A DNA stretch of 64,000 nt from Pararhizobium sp. IMCC3301 (GTDB taxonomy: Bacteria > Pseudomonadota > Alphaproteobacteria > Rhizobiales > GCA-2746425): NCBI RefSeq assembly GCF_030758315.1, contig NZ_CP132336.1, positions 3,563,001-3,627,000 on the forward strand, written 5' to 3'. The notes beneath the pieces were generated by a model, which saw only the letters and a program-made list of their open reading frames with translations, did no database searches and had not been told where the DNA came from. Shown piece by piece: positions 9,096-17,157 of the stretch (position 1 is the first letter of the stretch; every line of letters begins with the position of its first letter). The translations under genes were made by a program, and so were the position numbers.

Positions 9096-10445
9096 TCAGC
9101 CCTTGATGTCTTCGGACGACTGCACGACTGGCGGCTGACCTACCATAATGGTGAGGAGCGGATTGGAAAAAATGCGCTTTGCGACACGCTTGGCGTCTTC
9201 CTGGCTCACCGATTCAATCATCTCATTGCGCACATTGATGTAATTGATATCTCTGCCCTGAATCTGAAGGCCGACCAGTTGCGTGGCAATCTTGTCCGAA
9301 GTGTCAAATCGCAATGCATAAGCGCCTTTCAGATAGTCCTTGGCAGAGCGCAATTCCGCCTTGCTCGGACCTTCCTCAGCCATTCGCTCCAACTCGGCGA
9401 TAATGACATCCTTCACTTCCGCTGCGCGGTCGCTGCGCGTGCCGACACCGACAAAGAAGAATCCCTGCTCGTCAAATGCGGAAAGATAACTGAACACGGA
9501 ATAGGCAAGGCCCCGCTTTTCGCGAACTTCCCTGTAGAGCCGTGAGGTGAAGCTGCCGCCACCCAGAATGTGATTCACCACATAGGCAGTGATGAAATCC
9601 GGGTCTTCAACCAGAATGCTGTTTCCACCCATTCGAATGGTGGTTTGTGGCTTGTCCAGTGGAATGAAAAGCGTGTCGCCGGCAATGGAGGCCGGCGCGG
9701 CGACTTTCGGCAGGACTTCTCCCTGCGGCAAAGCGCCGAAAGTGGCGTCAAGGAATTTGCTCGCTGTGGCGGCGTCAATATCTCCGACCACGGCCAGCTT
9801 GAGACCATTTTGCTTGAAAATCCCACCGTGAATCTGGCGCAGGTCATCACCAGTGATCCGGCCCAGCGATTCAATGGTTCCAGAATCCGGCGCACCATAG
9901 GGATGGCCGGCGAAAGCTGTGGCAAACCAGGTTTTGGCTGCAATACTGTCAGCGTCGGTGAGATCGCCGCGCAGCCGTGCCTGCAGCCGGGAGACCATCC
10001 GCTGTACCGGTTCTTCATCGAAACGCGGTTGCGACAAGGCCAGCCCCAGAAGATCAAACGCCACCGCCTGATTGGCCGACAGGGTCCGCATCACGCCGGA
10101 AAACCGTTCGGCGCGGGAATTGAATGACAGCCGCACCGCGGTTTCTTCAAGACGGGCCTGAAAGGCCTGACTGTCCAGATCGCCGGCACCTTCGTCAAGC
10201 GTTGCCGATAGCAAGTCAGCCAGGCCCTGCTTGTCCGCAGGATCCAGCACTGAACCACCGGTGAAAGAGAAGCTCACTGTAATCAGTGGCACGGTCTCAT
10301 CTTCAACCAGCCAGTAGTTGAGCCCCTTCGGTGTGGTGATGTCCTGGACGGTGACGGCCATTGAGGGCCGGATCAGAAAACTCGCTGCCAGAAGCGTCAA
10401 TGCGCAAATCAGCAGGGTTTTGACGAAGAATGTGCGTTTAAACAT
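9096..10445 (-). CDS. M16-family peptidase-like protein, inactive partner subunit
   Basis: Periplasmic insulinase/MPP-like protein, 449 aa. It has an N-terminal signal (MFKRTFFVKTLLICALTLL, ending PSMA). The M16 fold pattern is present (FSFTGGSVLDPADKQGLADLL, and GGGSFTSRLYREVREKRGLAYSV in the second half). The zinc motif HxxEH, expected where GLADLLSATLDEGAG lies, is missing, so the subunit should be non-catalytic; its Arg/Tyr-bearing second half is intact. It lies 23 nt after the active M16 gene, so the two probably form a heterodimer. The ATG at 10445 is chosen over a GTG 12 nt upstream. Confidence 0.9.
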   Translation of the reverse strand: MFKRTFFVKTLLICALTLLAASFLIRPSMAVTVQDITTPKGLNYWLVEDETVPLITVSFSFTGGSVLDPADKQGLADLLSATLDEGAGDLDSQAFQARLEETAVRLSFNSRAERFSGVMRTLSANQAVAFDLLGLALSQPRFDEEPVQRMVSRLQARLRGDLTDADSIAAKTWFATAFAGHPYGAPDSGTIESLGRITGDDLRQIHGGIFKQNGLKLAVVGDIDAATASKFLDATFGALPQGEVLPKVAAPASIAGDTLFIPLDKPQTTIRMGGNSILVEDPDFITAYVVNHILGGGSFTSRLYREVREKRGLAYSVFSYLSAFDEQGFFFVGVGTRSDRAAEVKDVIIAELERMAEEGPSKAELRSAKDYLKGAYALRFDTSDKIATQLVGLQIQGRDINYINVRNEMIESVSQEDAKRVAKRIFSNPLLTIMVGQPPVVQSSEDIKG

Positions 10446-10468
10446 GGTCAGATCCACTCAATCAGGGG

Positions 10469-11848
10469 TCAGGATGGGTTTTCAGCATCGGCGGACCGAA
10501 GATAACCGGTCATTGACTGCGCACCATTCAGATAGCGTTGAGCAGCATTCTGAATATCATCTGTGGTCAACGACTGCAGGTGCTCAGGCCAGCTCTGGAT
10601 GTCTTCAAGCGAAAGCCCGGTCATCATACCAACACCGATGATGCGGGCCAGGGAAGCCTGATTGTCCTGGGCATAAACCGTATCGGCAATCATGCGGTTG
10701 CGCGCCAGGTCGAGTTCGGCCTGGGTAACACCTTCGCTCTTGATAGCGTCGGCAACAGCCTGAACTTTCTCGATCAGGTCTTCAAGATCTTCTGCACCTT
10801 TCGGCACCGCATAGAATGAAAACCGGCCGCTATCGAGTTGCGTGCCCTGATACCAGCTGCCTGCAGCGGTGGCGGGCCCGTCATTCAGCACCAGCTCTGT
10901 GTAGAGCCGGCTGGTCGAACCGCCGCCGAGAATTTCCGCGAGCAGATCCAGCGCATAGGCCTCTTTTCCCTCGGCCGTACTATAGGACGGGGCCAGGAAC
11001 GAACGCCGCACCGAGGGTTGTTTCACCTGTTCATGACTTAGCGTGACAGTCAGAGCGGTCTCCACCGGAGGCTCGATAGGACGCAGACGCGGCAGCGCCT
11101 CGCCATTGCGCGGAACCGTTCCGTAGGTTGCCTGCGCCAGTTCATAAACGTCGGCAGGCACCACGTCGCCGGCAACAATCAAAATCGCGTTTTCCGGCGT
11201 GTAAAACTTCTTGTAGAAATTCAGAGCATCCATCCGGTTCAGCTGCCGGATTTCATGTTCCCAGCCAATCACGGGAAAGCGATAGGGATGATTTTTATAG
11301 AACGAGGCATCCATGGCTTCACTCAGCCGCGCCGAGGGATCATTGCCAGTGCGCGAACTGCGCTCTTCCAGCACCACATCGCGCTCTGGCAGCACAACTT
11401 CGTCGGTCAGCACCAGATTGCGCATCCGGTCGGCTTCAAGCGCCATCATTTCAGCCAGATGGGTCGGTGCAACCCGCTGAAAATAGCCGGTGTAGTCACT
11501 GGAGGTAAATGCGTTCTCCTGGCCGCCTATTTCGGCAATCCGATCAGAGAAAGCTCCGTCCGGATTGGCTTTTGTTCCCTTGAACAACAGGTGTTCGAGA
11601 AAATGCGCAATACCACTTTTACCCGGTGTTTCATCCGCGGAGCCCACCTTGTACCACAGCATATGCGTCACCACCGGTGCCCGGTTGTCGGGAATGACGA
11701 CAATCTGCAAGCCGTTATCAAGCATCTTCGATTGGGCGTTTGGCGCAATGCGGAATGATTGTGCCTGTGCGCCGGGACCGCTGAAAGGAACAAGCAGGGC
11801 TGCGAGAACTGTCACTGCACAAAGTCTGGAATTTAGCCAAAGGGTCAT
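10469..11848 (-). CDS. M16-family zinc metallopeptidase, active subunit
   Basis: Predicted exported protease of the pitrilysin/processing-peptidase family, 459 aa. The signal peptide ends GAQAQS. The zinc site HxxEH is seen as HFLEHLLFKG, with the third ligand Glu about 75 residues further in VVLEERSSR. The second half has the GGGSTSRLYTELV pattern. The ATG at 11848 is chosen; a GTG eight codons upstream is also in frame. It is followed directly by the inactive M16 partner. Paired M16 genes are common in alphaproteobacteria. Confidence 0.93.
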   Translation of the reverse strand: MTLWLNSRLCAVTVLAALLVPFSGPGAQAQSFRIAPNAQSKMLDNGLQIVVIPDNRAPVVTHMLWYKVGSADETPGKSGIAHFLEHLLFKGTKANPDGAFSDRIAEIGGQENAFTSSDYTGYFQRVAPTHLAEMMALEADRMRNLVLTDEVVLPERDVVLEERSSRTGNDPSARLSEAMDASFYKNHPYRFPVIGWEHEIRQLNRMDALNFYKKFYTPENAILIVAGDVVPADVYELAQATYGTVPRNGEALPRLRPIEPPVETALTVTLSHEQVKQPSVRRSFLAPSYSTAEGKEAYALDLLAEILGGGSTSRLYTELVLNDGPATAAGSWYQGTQLDSGRFSFYAVPKGAEDLEDLIEKVQAVADAIKSEGVTQAELDLARNRMIADTVYAQDNQASLARIIGVGMMTGLSLEDIQSWPEHLQSLTTDDIQNAAQRYLNGAQSMTGYLRSADAENPS

Positions 11849-12013
11849 AAGTATCGCTCTTGTCGGTTGCACCGCTGTGGTGTCCGGATCTGCATCCGGT
11901 CAAGAGTGAGACATAAAGCAGGCAGCATCTGCGGGCCACTTAACTTTATGTAAGCCAGCGGCCACCGGGTGGGTCACCACCTGCGCAGGACAGCTTCATT
12001 TTACGTCGAGATT

Positions 12014-12403
12014 TCAGGCAGCGTCCCCGAAAATACTCTCGATCTTGCCCTTCAAAGTCTGCGCATTGAACGGTTTGACGATATAATTGTTCACACCGGC
12101 TTTCTTGGCAGCAATCACGTTTTCGGTTTTTGATTCTGCGGTCACCATGATGAAGGGAATTTTTGACAGCCGTTCATTGCTGCGCACTTTGGTCAGCAAT
12201 TCATATCCGGTCATCGGCTCCATGTTCCAGTCAGAGATGATGAGGCCGTATTTTCGGTTTTCTATTTTCTTAAAGGCTTCCGTACCGTTTGCCGCATCAT
12301 CAATGTCCTGAAACCCAAGTTGCTTCAGCAGATTGCGGATGATTCTCACCATCGTGGGGTAATCATCGACAACGAGTACAGGCATGGAATGGTCTAGCGC
12401 CAT
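12014..12403 (-). CDS. cheY: CheY-like single-domain response regulator
   Basis: 129-aa receiver domain with no output domain. The acidic pair (VVDDYP), phospho-acceptor Asp (IISDWNMEPMTG), Thr (MVTAES) and Lys (YIVKPF) are all in place, and the sequence closely follows chemotaxis CheY, which binds the flagellar switch when phosphorylated. The ATG is preceded by GAGAT about 6 nt away. No other che gene is nearby, so the kinase lies elsewhere; a different single-domain regulator role cannot be excluded. Confidence 0.88.
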   Translation of the reverse strand: MALDHSMPVLVVDDYPTMVRIIRNLLKQLGFQDIDDAANGTEAFKKIENRKYGLIISDWNMEPMTGYELLTKVRSNERLSKIPFIMVTAESKTENVIAAKKAGVNNYIVKPFNAQTLKGKIESIFGDAA

Positions 12404-12656
12404 CTTGATCTCTTTGGGTTGGCCAGAATTTCAACCTGTAAAATAGACACCTAAGTTAAAACAATGGTTAAGGTGCCCCGGCGTGCGTCAGGGGTGACCG
12501 CCATCGACGGTTCCCAATGCGCTGTGCTTGCCGGTAACTCCGGCAAACGTGCCTTGACGGGAAATCGCCCGCGCTGCAGTGTGCGCCGCGTTTGCAATTG
12601 GAGTTCTCTGTTTGCAGATCGCATCTACACAGGACCTGCAATTCCGGAACGCCTCT

Positions 12657-13655
12657 ATGCTATTGCCCGATTCTGACACTGATTTTCGCCTGCTGGACGG
12701 CGGCACGACGATTCCTCCTGAATTGAAAGGTGCAATTGTCGTTATCGGCAATTTTGACGGTGTACATGCCGGGCACCGGGTCATTCTGCAACACGCAATG
12801 GATCTTGCTGCAGGTGCAGTTCCGGTTCTGGCCCTGACATTCGAGCCGCATCCAAGAACCGTATTTAATCCGTCAGACCCGGTATTCCGTCTCAGCCCAA
12901 AGCTGGAAAAAGCCTCATTGCTGCGCGCTTGCGGACTGCGCGGTGTGCTGAACTGGGATTTTTCGCGCGAATTTGCCGGTTTGAGCGCCCAGACCTTTGT
13001 CGAGGACATTCTGGTCGGACATCTGGCAGCCTCGCATGTTGTCGTCGGCTATGATTTTCATTTCGGCAAGAGCCGTGAAGGCAGTCCGGCCTTCTTGTTT
13101 GCCGCCGGACAATCGGCCGGATTTGGCGTCACTGTCGTTCCCCAGGTCAATCTGCCGGACGGTCTGGCGGTGTCTTCCAGCGCCATCCGTACTCATTTGA
13201 TGAATGCCGATATCCGGTCTGCCAATAATGAACTGGGCTATCACTGGTTTGTCCAGGCAGACGTGATTCATGGCGAAAAGCGCGGACGCGAACTCGGTTA
13301 CCCCACTGCCAATATGAAATTATCGCCCCATTGCAGACTGGCGCTGGGCATCTATGCGGTCAGCGTGCGCCGCCACAACGGCACGCTCCACCACAGCGTT
13401 GCAAGTTACGGGCGGCGCCCGCAATTCGACAATGGCGCAGCGCTTCTGGAAACCCATCTGTTTGATTTTTCAGACGATCTGTATGGTGAGACCTTGATGG
13501 TCACCTTTCATGAATTCCTGCGTGGCGAAGCCCGGTTTGACGGGGTCGATGCGCTTGTCGCGCAAATGGACAGGGACAGTGCCGCCGCCCGCAGGATTCT
13601 GCAAGCCGCCTTGCCACTGTCGCCACTGGATGCCCGCCTGTCGTTTCAACCCTGA
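12657..13655 (+). CDS. ribF: Bifunctional riboflavin kinase / FAD synthetase RibF
   Basis: Makes FMN and then FAD from riboflavin and ATP in the cytosol. The N-terminal nucleotidyltransferase domain (about 20-180) has GNFDGVHAGHR, VVGYDFHFGK and the SSSAIR motif. The C-terminal flavokinase domain (about 190-310) has the GRELGYPTANM motif, GIYAVSV and the ETHLFDF strand. The length (332 aa) is slightly above average. The longest frame starts 78 nt earlier; the ATG at 12657 is chosen because it places the domain at a normal distance. In many proteobacteria ileS follows ribF directly; here ileS lies 7.1 kb away, beyond an accessory cluster. Confidence 0.93.
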   Translation: MLLPDSDTDFRLLDGGTTIPPELKGAIVVIGNFDGVHAGHRVILQHAMDLAAGAVPVLALTFEPHPRTVFNPSDPVFRLSPKLEKASLLRACGLRGVLNWDFSREFAGLSAQTFVEDILVGHLAASHVVVGYDFHFGKSREGSPAFLFAAGQSAGFGVTVVPQVNLPDGLAVSSSAIRTHLMNADIRSANNELGYHWFVQADVIHGEKRGRELGYPTANMKLSPHCRLALGIYAVSVRRHNGTLHHSVASYGRRPQFDNGAALLETHLFDFSDDLYGETLMVTFHEFLRGEARFDGVDALVAQMDRDSAAARRILQAALPLSPLDARLSFQP

Positions 13656-13837
13656 TTTTGCCATCGCGCAACTGCTGCCTTCAGCGCTTTTACGAACTGC
13701 AGGATCAGGCTCTGGCGATCCGGTAGAACCACAGTTAACAAAACCTGCACTAAATCAACAAAAATTGCGCTGAATTATGTAAACCGAAATAAACGGAAAC
13801 ATTGTCATAGTCGCATCCCAACCGAGGGACGAGAATT
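13656..13837 (+). promoter_or_regulatory. AT-rich leader upstream of the RraA/ATP-grasp operon
   Basis: 182 nt between ribF and the first cluster gene. The part around 13735-13810 is clearly richer in A and T than its surroundings (repeated AACAAAA-like tracts), consistent with a promoter for the operon. I could not assign -35/-10 boxes with confidence. A GAGGGACGAG ribosome binding region precedes the ATG at 13838. Confidence 0.4.
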
Positions 13838-14680
13838 ATGAGCAATAAACCTGACACTGCAGGCCAACTGGATTGGCGCAAATTCCGCAACCCCAATAAT
13901 GTACGAGCATTCCGGGAAAGCGACAGAAACCCTGATATGGCGCCCATGCGGGCAGAGCCCGTGGCAGAGGGCGCTAATCTGCGGCCTGCTTCCTCGGAAA
14001 TACGTGGAGGTCCGGGATTTCGCGTCAACACCCAATTTGAATCCGTGTCAAAACGGCAGATTGAGCAATTATCCGAGTTCGAAACGCCTGAAATTTCGGA
14101 TGCGCTGAACAGAATGTTCACCATGGACCCGGCAATTCGAAATGTGGTGAACGAACAGTCACTGTATGGACCGGCCATTACCGTCAAGGTTTACCCCGGC
14201 GATAATCTTATGGTGCACAAGGCGCTGGATATTGCCAGGCCGGGTGATGTGATCGTGGTCGATACCAGTGGCCTGCCGCGTAATGCCTGTGTCGGGGATA
14301 TGATCGGCAACAAGGCAAAACACATTGGCGTCGCCGGGTTTGTCATTGATGGCCTGGTCAGAGATATTTCCGGGCTGCGCGAAATCGGACTTCCGGTCTA
14401 TGCCACCGGTATCACCGCATTTGGTCCCTTGCACAGAGGTCCGGGAGAACTTTGCCACGCCATTTCCTGTGGCGGCATTGTTGTCACTGCCGGTGACGCG
14501 ATTTGCGCCGATGCCAGCGGCATCGTCGTGGTCAACAAGAATTTCGTCGGGGAAACCATCAGCCATCTCCGGAACCAGCGCAAGAGCCTGGAAGAATACA
14601 CCGCGAATGTCAAAAAGGGTAAATTCTCAAATGAGTGGGTCGACAAGCAGCTGAGCCTTGATGGCTGTCTGTACGAATAG
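13838..14680 (+). CDS. RraA-family protein (aldolase/decarboxylase-like) with N-terminal extension
   Basis: 280 aa. Residues about 70-255 are an RraA/HMG-aldolase-like domain: TPEISDALNRM, the glycine-rich GDMIGNKAKHIGVAGFVIDG, and the GLVRD motif whose Arg and Asp are the substrate and metal residues in the aldolase branch, then GLPVYATG. Keeping RD suggests an enzyme (4-hydroxy-2-oxoglutarate-type aldolase or oxaloacetate decarboxylase) rather than an RNase E inhibitor. The first ~65 residues (DWRKFRNPNNVRAFRESD and on) are a polar, Arg/Asn-rich extension not normal for the family. It is the first gene of a tightly packed operon with two ATP-grasp ligases, an Ldh-like protein and a flippase, so its product or substrate (pyruvate or a 2-oxo acid) may feed the ligases; that is inference. 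Confidence 0.82.
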   Translation: MSNKPDTAGQLDWRKFRNPNNVRAFRESDRNPDMAPMRAEPVAEGANLRPASSEIRGGPGFRVNTQFESVSKRQIEQLSEFETPEISDALNRMFTMDPAIRNVVNEQSLYGPAITVKVYPGDNLMVHKALDIARPGDVIVVDTSGLPRNACVGDMIGNKAKHIGVAGFVIDGLVRDISGLREIGLPVYATGITAFGPLHRGPGELCHAISCGGIVVTAGDAICADASGIVVVNKNFVGETISHLRNQRKSLEEYTANVKKGKFSNEWVDKQLSLDGCLYE

Positions 14681-14696
14681 CTCAGGGCACCGCGCC

Positions 14697-15917
14697 ATGT
14701 CACCTCATGCAATTCAAAACCACAAAGCCCGGCTCTGGTCCCTCTGGTACCGGGTGCAATTCTTTACCGATGTTCGATCCATCATGAGGATTCTGAAATA
14801 TCGCAAACTGCGCGAGACCTATTATCGACAGTTCTGGACCGAGGCGGCGGCGAATTTCGAAGCCCAAATCGACACCCAAAGTGGCGGTCTGACGCAAATC
14901 AGCAAAGCCGGTTGGACGACCTTCGTCAGGCAGCACCAGATGATGTTTGACAGTCCCCTGATGCTCGACATCATGGGAGACAAGGCGCTGACCTATCAGC
15001 TCTTGCACAAACTGCAGGCACCTGTTGTGCCACATCTGCTGTTTTCAATGAGCGAACTGGATGATGCCCGGCGGTTTCTGCAGCGCCACCGCGAAATTGT
15101 TGTGAAACCGGCAAGCGGGACCGGCGGCGGCAGAGGTGTGACGACTGGTATTTTCACTGACCGGCAGCTCAGGTCTGCTGCCCGGCTTGCGGCCCGTTCG
15201 GGTCGCAAACTGATCGTTGAAAAGCAGGTTGAAGGCGAGTCGTACCGACTGCTGTTCATCAATGGCAGGTTTATCGATGCCATCAGACGCGATCCGCCCT
15301 GTGTAATCGGCGACGGCAGATCCACCATCCGGCAACTGATCAAAGCGGAGAATGCCCGGCGCGAAAACGAAACCCCGATACGGGCCTTAAGTCCGCTGGT
15401 CATCGACCGCGACATGCTGAACTTTATGAAATCCAGCCATCGGACCCTGTCTGATATTCCGGCCGCGAATGCGCTGGTTCAGGTCAAACGGGCAACCAAT
15501 GAAAACAATAAGCATGGAAATCTGAATGTGACGGACTTGGTCAGTCAGGTGATTGTATCGAAAAGCGCTGAACTGGTGCAAAAGCTCGGTGTGCAATTTG
15601 CTGGCGTTGATCTGATCTGCCGGGATATTGGCGGATCGTTCTCATCGGACAATTGTTATGTCGGGGAGATCAATACGACGCCTGGGCTTCACCATCACTA
15701 TCTCATAGCCAATCCGGCAGAGGGCAATCAGGTTGCTGAAATTGCATTGCAATATCTGTTTGCAAACAATATCGGCATTGTGAATTCCGGCTCGGGCCGT
15801 GGCAGCAACTTGTTTTCTGCTATGTCTGTTGGGCAGAACGAAGCATTCGCCGGAACACTGCCGCAGAACGCCATACAATCCATTCCCAAGAAAGCCCATG
15901 CTAATGCGCTACGCTGA
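14697..15917 (+). CDS. ATP-grasp ligase, cyanophycin-synthetase-like
   Basis: Predicted ATP-dependent carboxylate-amine ligase, 406 aa, forming an amide through an acyl phosphate. After a basic, helical N-terminus (about 1-75), the ATP-grasp fold shows the ATP-binding Lys and glycine loop (VVKPASGTGGGRGV) and an EKQVEGESYRLLFINGR strand. The RDPPCVIGDGRSTIRQLI region recalls cyanophycin synthetase and related ligases. The metal site is in GEINTTPGLHHHY. The Mur-ligase half of cyanophycin synthetase is absent. Start: the ATG at 14697, 16 nt after the RraA stop with AGGGC upstream; an ATG at 14658 inside that gene is possible. Its end overlaps the next ligase gene by 20 nt. Substrate unknown. 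Confidence 0.85.
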   Translation: MSPHAIQNHKARLWSLWYRVQFFTDVRSIMRILKYRKLRETYYRQFWTEAAANFEAQIDTQSGGLTQISKAGWTTFVRQHQMMFDSPLMLDIMGDKALTYQLLHKLQAPVVPHLLFSMSELDDARRFLQRHREIVVKPASGTGGGRGVTTGIFTDRQLRSAARLAARSGRKLIVEKQVEGESYRLLFINGRFIDAIRRDPPCVIGDGRSTIRQLIKAENARRENETPIRALSPLVIDRDMLNFMKSSHRTLSDIPAANALVQVKRATNENNKHGNLNVTDLVSQVIVSKSAELVQKLGVQFAGVDLICRDIGGSFSSDNCYVGEINTTPGLHHHYLIANPAEGNQVAEIALQYLFANNIGIVNSGSGRGSNLFSAMSVGQNEAFAGTLPQNAIQSIPKKAHANALR

Positions 15918-17157
15918 TCTGCAGGCATCGCTTTCAGGCTTTGATCTGACTGAAATGGACGTTTCTACCCCTGTGCTCATCCTTGGAGGTAAGGAAAATG
16001 CTCTGTCGCTGGTACGCCGCTTCGGCGCTGCCGGTATTGCAACCAGAGTGTCCGGCCCGGCGGATTGCTGGGGTATGCACTCGCATTACTGTCGCGAAAA
16101 ATTTCCCGTTCCGCGCGGGATTTCCAGCGCTCAATACTGGCACGATCTCCTGCTGTCGGGAAAAGATGCCGGTTTGCATGCCGGGTTGCATGCCGAGTTG
16201 CATGGAAGTCTGCTGATTGCCTGCAGCGATGAAGCAATCGATTTTCTCGCCCGCAACCGTACGGAGCTTGAAAGCCTGTATCAGTTCGACCATGGCGACC
16301 CGGACATGCAATTATCACTGCTGGACAAACGCGATACGCTGAAACTGGCGCAATCAGCCGGGGTGGCGACACCGCAATACTGGACCGTCAATAATGAGGA
16401 AGATCTGGCGGCGCTGCGACAGTCGGTCGAGTTTCCGGTGATGGTCAAGCCGATCATCTCGCACGAATTCATCAGCATCTTCGGGCTCAAGCTGTTCATC
16501 ATTGACAGTGAATTTGATGAATTGGCGGAAAAAGTACGATTGGCCTGGGCTAATAACGTCGAAGTCATGGTCATCGAGATGATTCCGGGGCCGGACTCCC
16601 AACTCAGCAGCTACTACACCTATATCGGTGCCGATCATCAGCCGTCCTTCGACTACACAAAAAGCGTTATCCGCAGATTTCCGGTAAATCGCGGCCTGGG
16701 CTGTTATCATAAAAGCGAATGGCTGCCGGAAACCGCCGAAGCGGGAAGCAAGTTTTTCCAGGGCATCGGCTTTACCGGTTTCGGCAACATCGAATTCAAA
16801 CGCGATCCGCGCGACCAAATACTGAAAGTCATCGAGTCGAACGCCCGCTTCACATCGGCTCAGGAACTGATTATCCGGGCCGGCGCACCGATTGATTTCA
16901 TTTACTACTGCAAGGCGACCGGACAGAAGGCGCCTGGCTTTGAGACATATGATCAGGATCTGACGTTGTGGTACGGCTTGCGGGATTTCCTGGCATTTGT
17001 GGAAATGCGCAGGGCGGGGTCAATTTCAACCGGGCAATGGTTGCGCAGCCTGTTTCCGTTCAAACATGTATCGCCGCTGCACAATATGTCTGATCCCTTT
17101 CCCAGCCTTGCCGCCCTGACGACGCGCATTGAAAAGACAGTGACGGGTTTGCTGTGA
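15898..17157 (+). CDS. Second ATP-grasp carboxylate-amine ligase-like protein
   Basis: 419 aa, unlike the preceding ligase in sequence. The N-terminal pre-ATP-grasp domain has a nucleotide-fold start (PVLILGGKENALSLVRRF, then GIATRVSG), as in D-aspartate-ligase-like and carboxylate-amine ligase-like proteins. The ATP-grasp part has PVMVKPI (ATP Lys), VIEMIPGPDSQLSSYYTYIG, and the metal-binding end FGNIEFKRD and VIESNARFT. The start at 15898 overlaps the previous gene by 20 nt; its last 4 nt overlap the GTG start of the next gene. Three 12-bp tandem repeats at 16169-16204 encode a GLHA-GLHA-ELHG stretch. It likely adds a second amino-acid-like unit to the product of the first ligase. Confidence 0.82.
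   Translation: MLMRYADLQASLSGFDLTEMDVSTPVLILGGKENALSLVRRFGAAGIATRVSGPADCWGMHSHYCREKFPVPRGISSAQYWHDLLLSGKDAGLHAGLHAELHGSLLIACSDEAIDFLARNRTELESLYQFDHGDPDMQLSLLDKRDTLKLAQSAGVATPQYWTVNNEEDLAALRQSVEFPVMVKPIISHEFISIFGLKLFIIDSEFDELAEKVRLAWANNVEVMVIEMIPGPDSQLSSYYTYIGADHQPSFDYTKSVIRRFPVNRGLGCYHKSEWLPETAEAGSKFFQGIGFTGFGNIEFKRDPRDQILKVIESNARFTSAQELIIRAGAPIDFIYYCKATGQKAPGFETYDQDLTLWYGLRDFLAFVEMRRAGSISTGQWLRSLFPFKHVSPLHNMSDPFPSLAALTTRIEKTVTGLL
16169..16204 (+). repeat. Three tandem copies of a 12-bp repeat within the second ATP-grasp gene
   Basis: CCGGTTTGCATG, CCGGGTTGCATG and CCGAGTTGCATG in direct succession. The unit is a multiple of three, so it keeps frame and encodes repeated G/E-L-H-A. It lies in a loop-like part of the N-terminal domain and probably arose by slippage. 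Confidence 0.85.
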
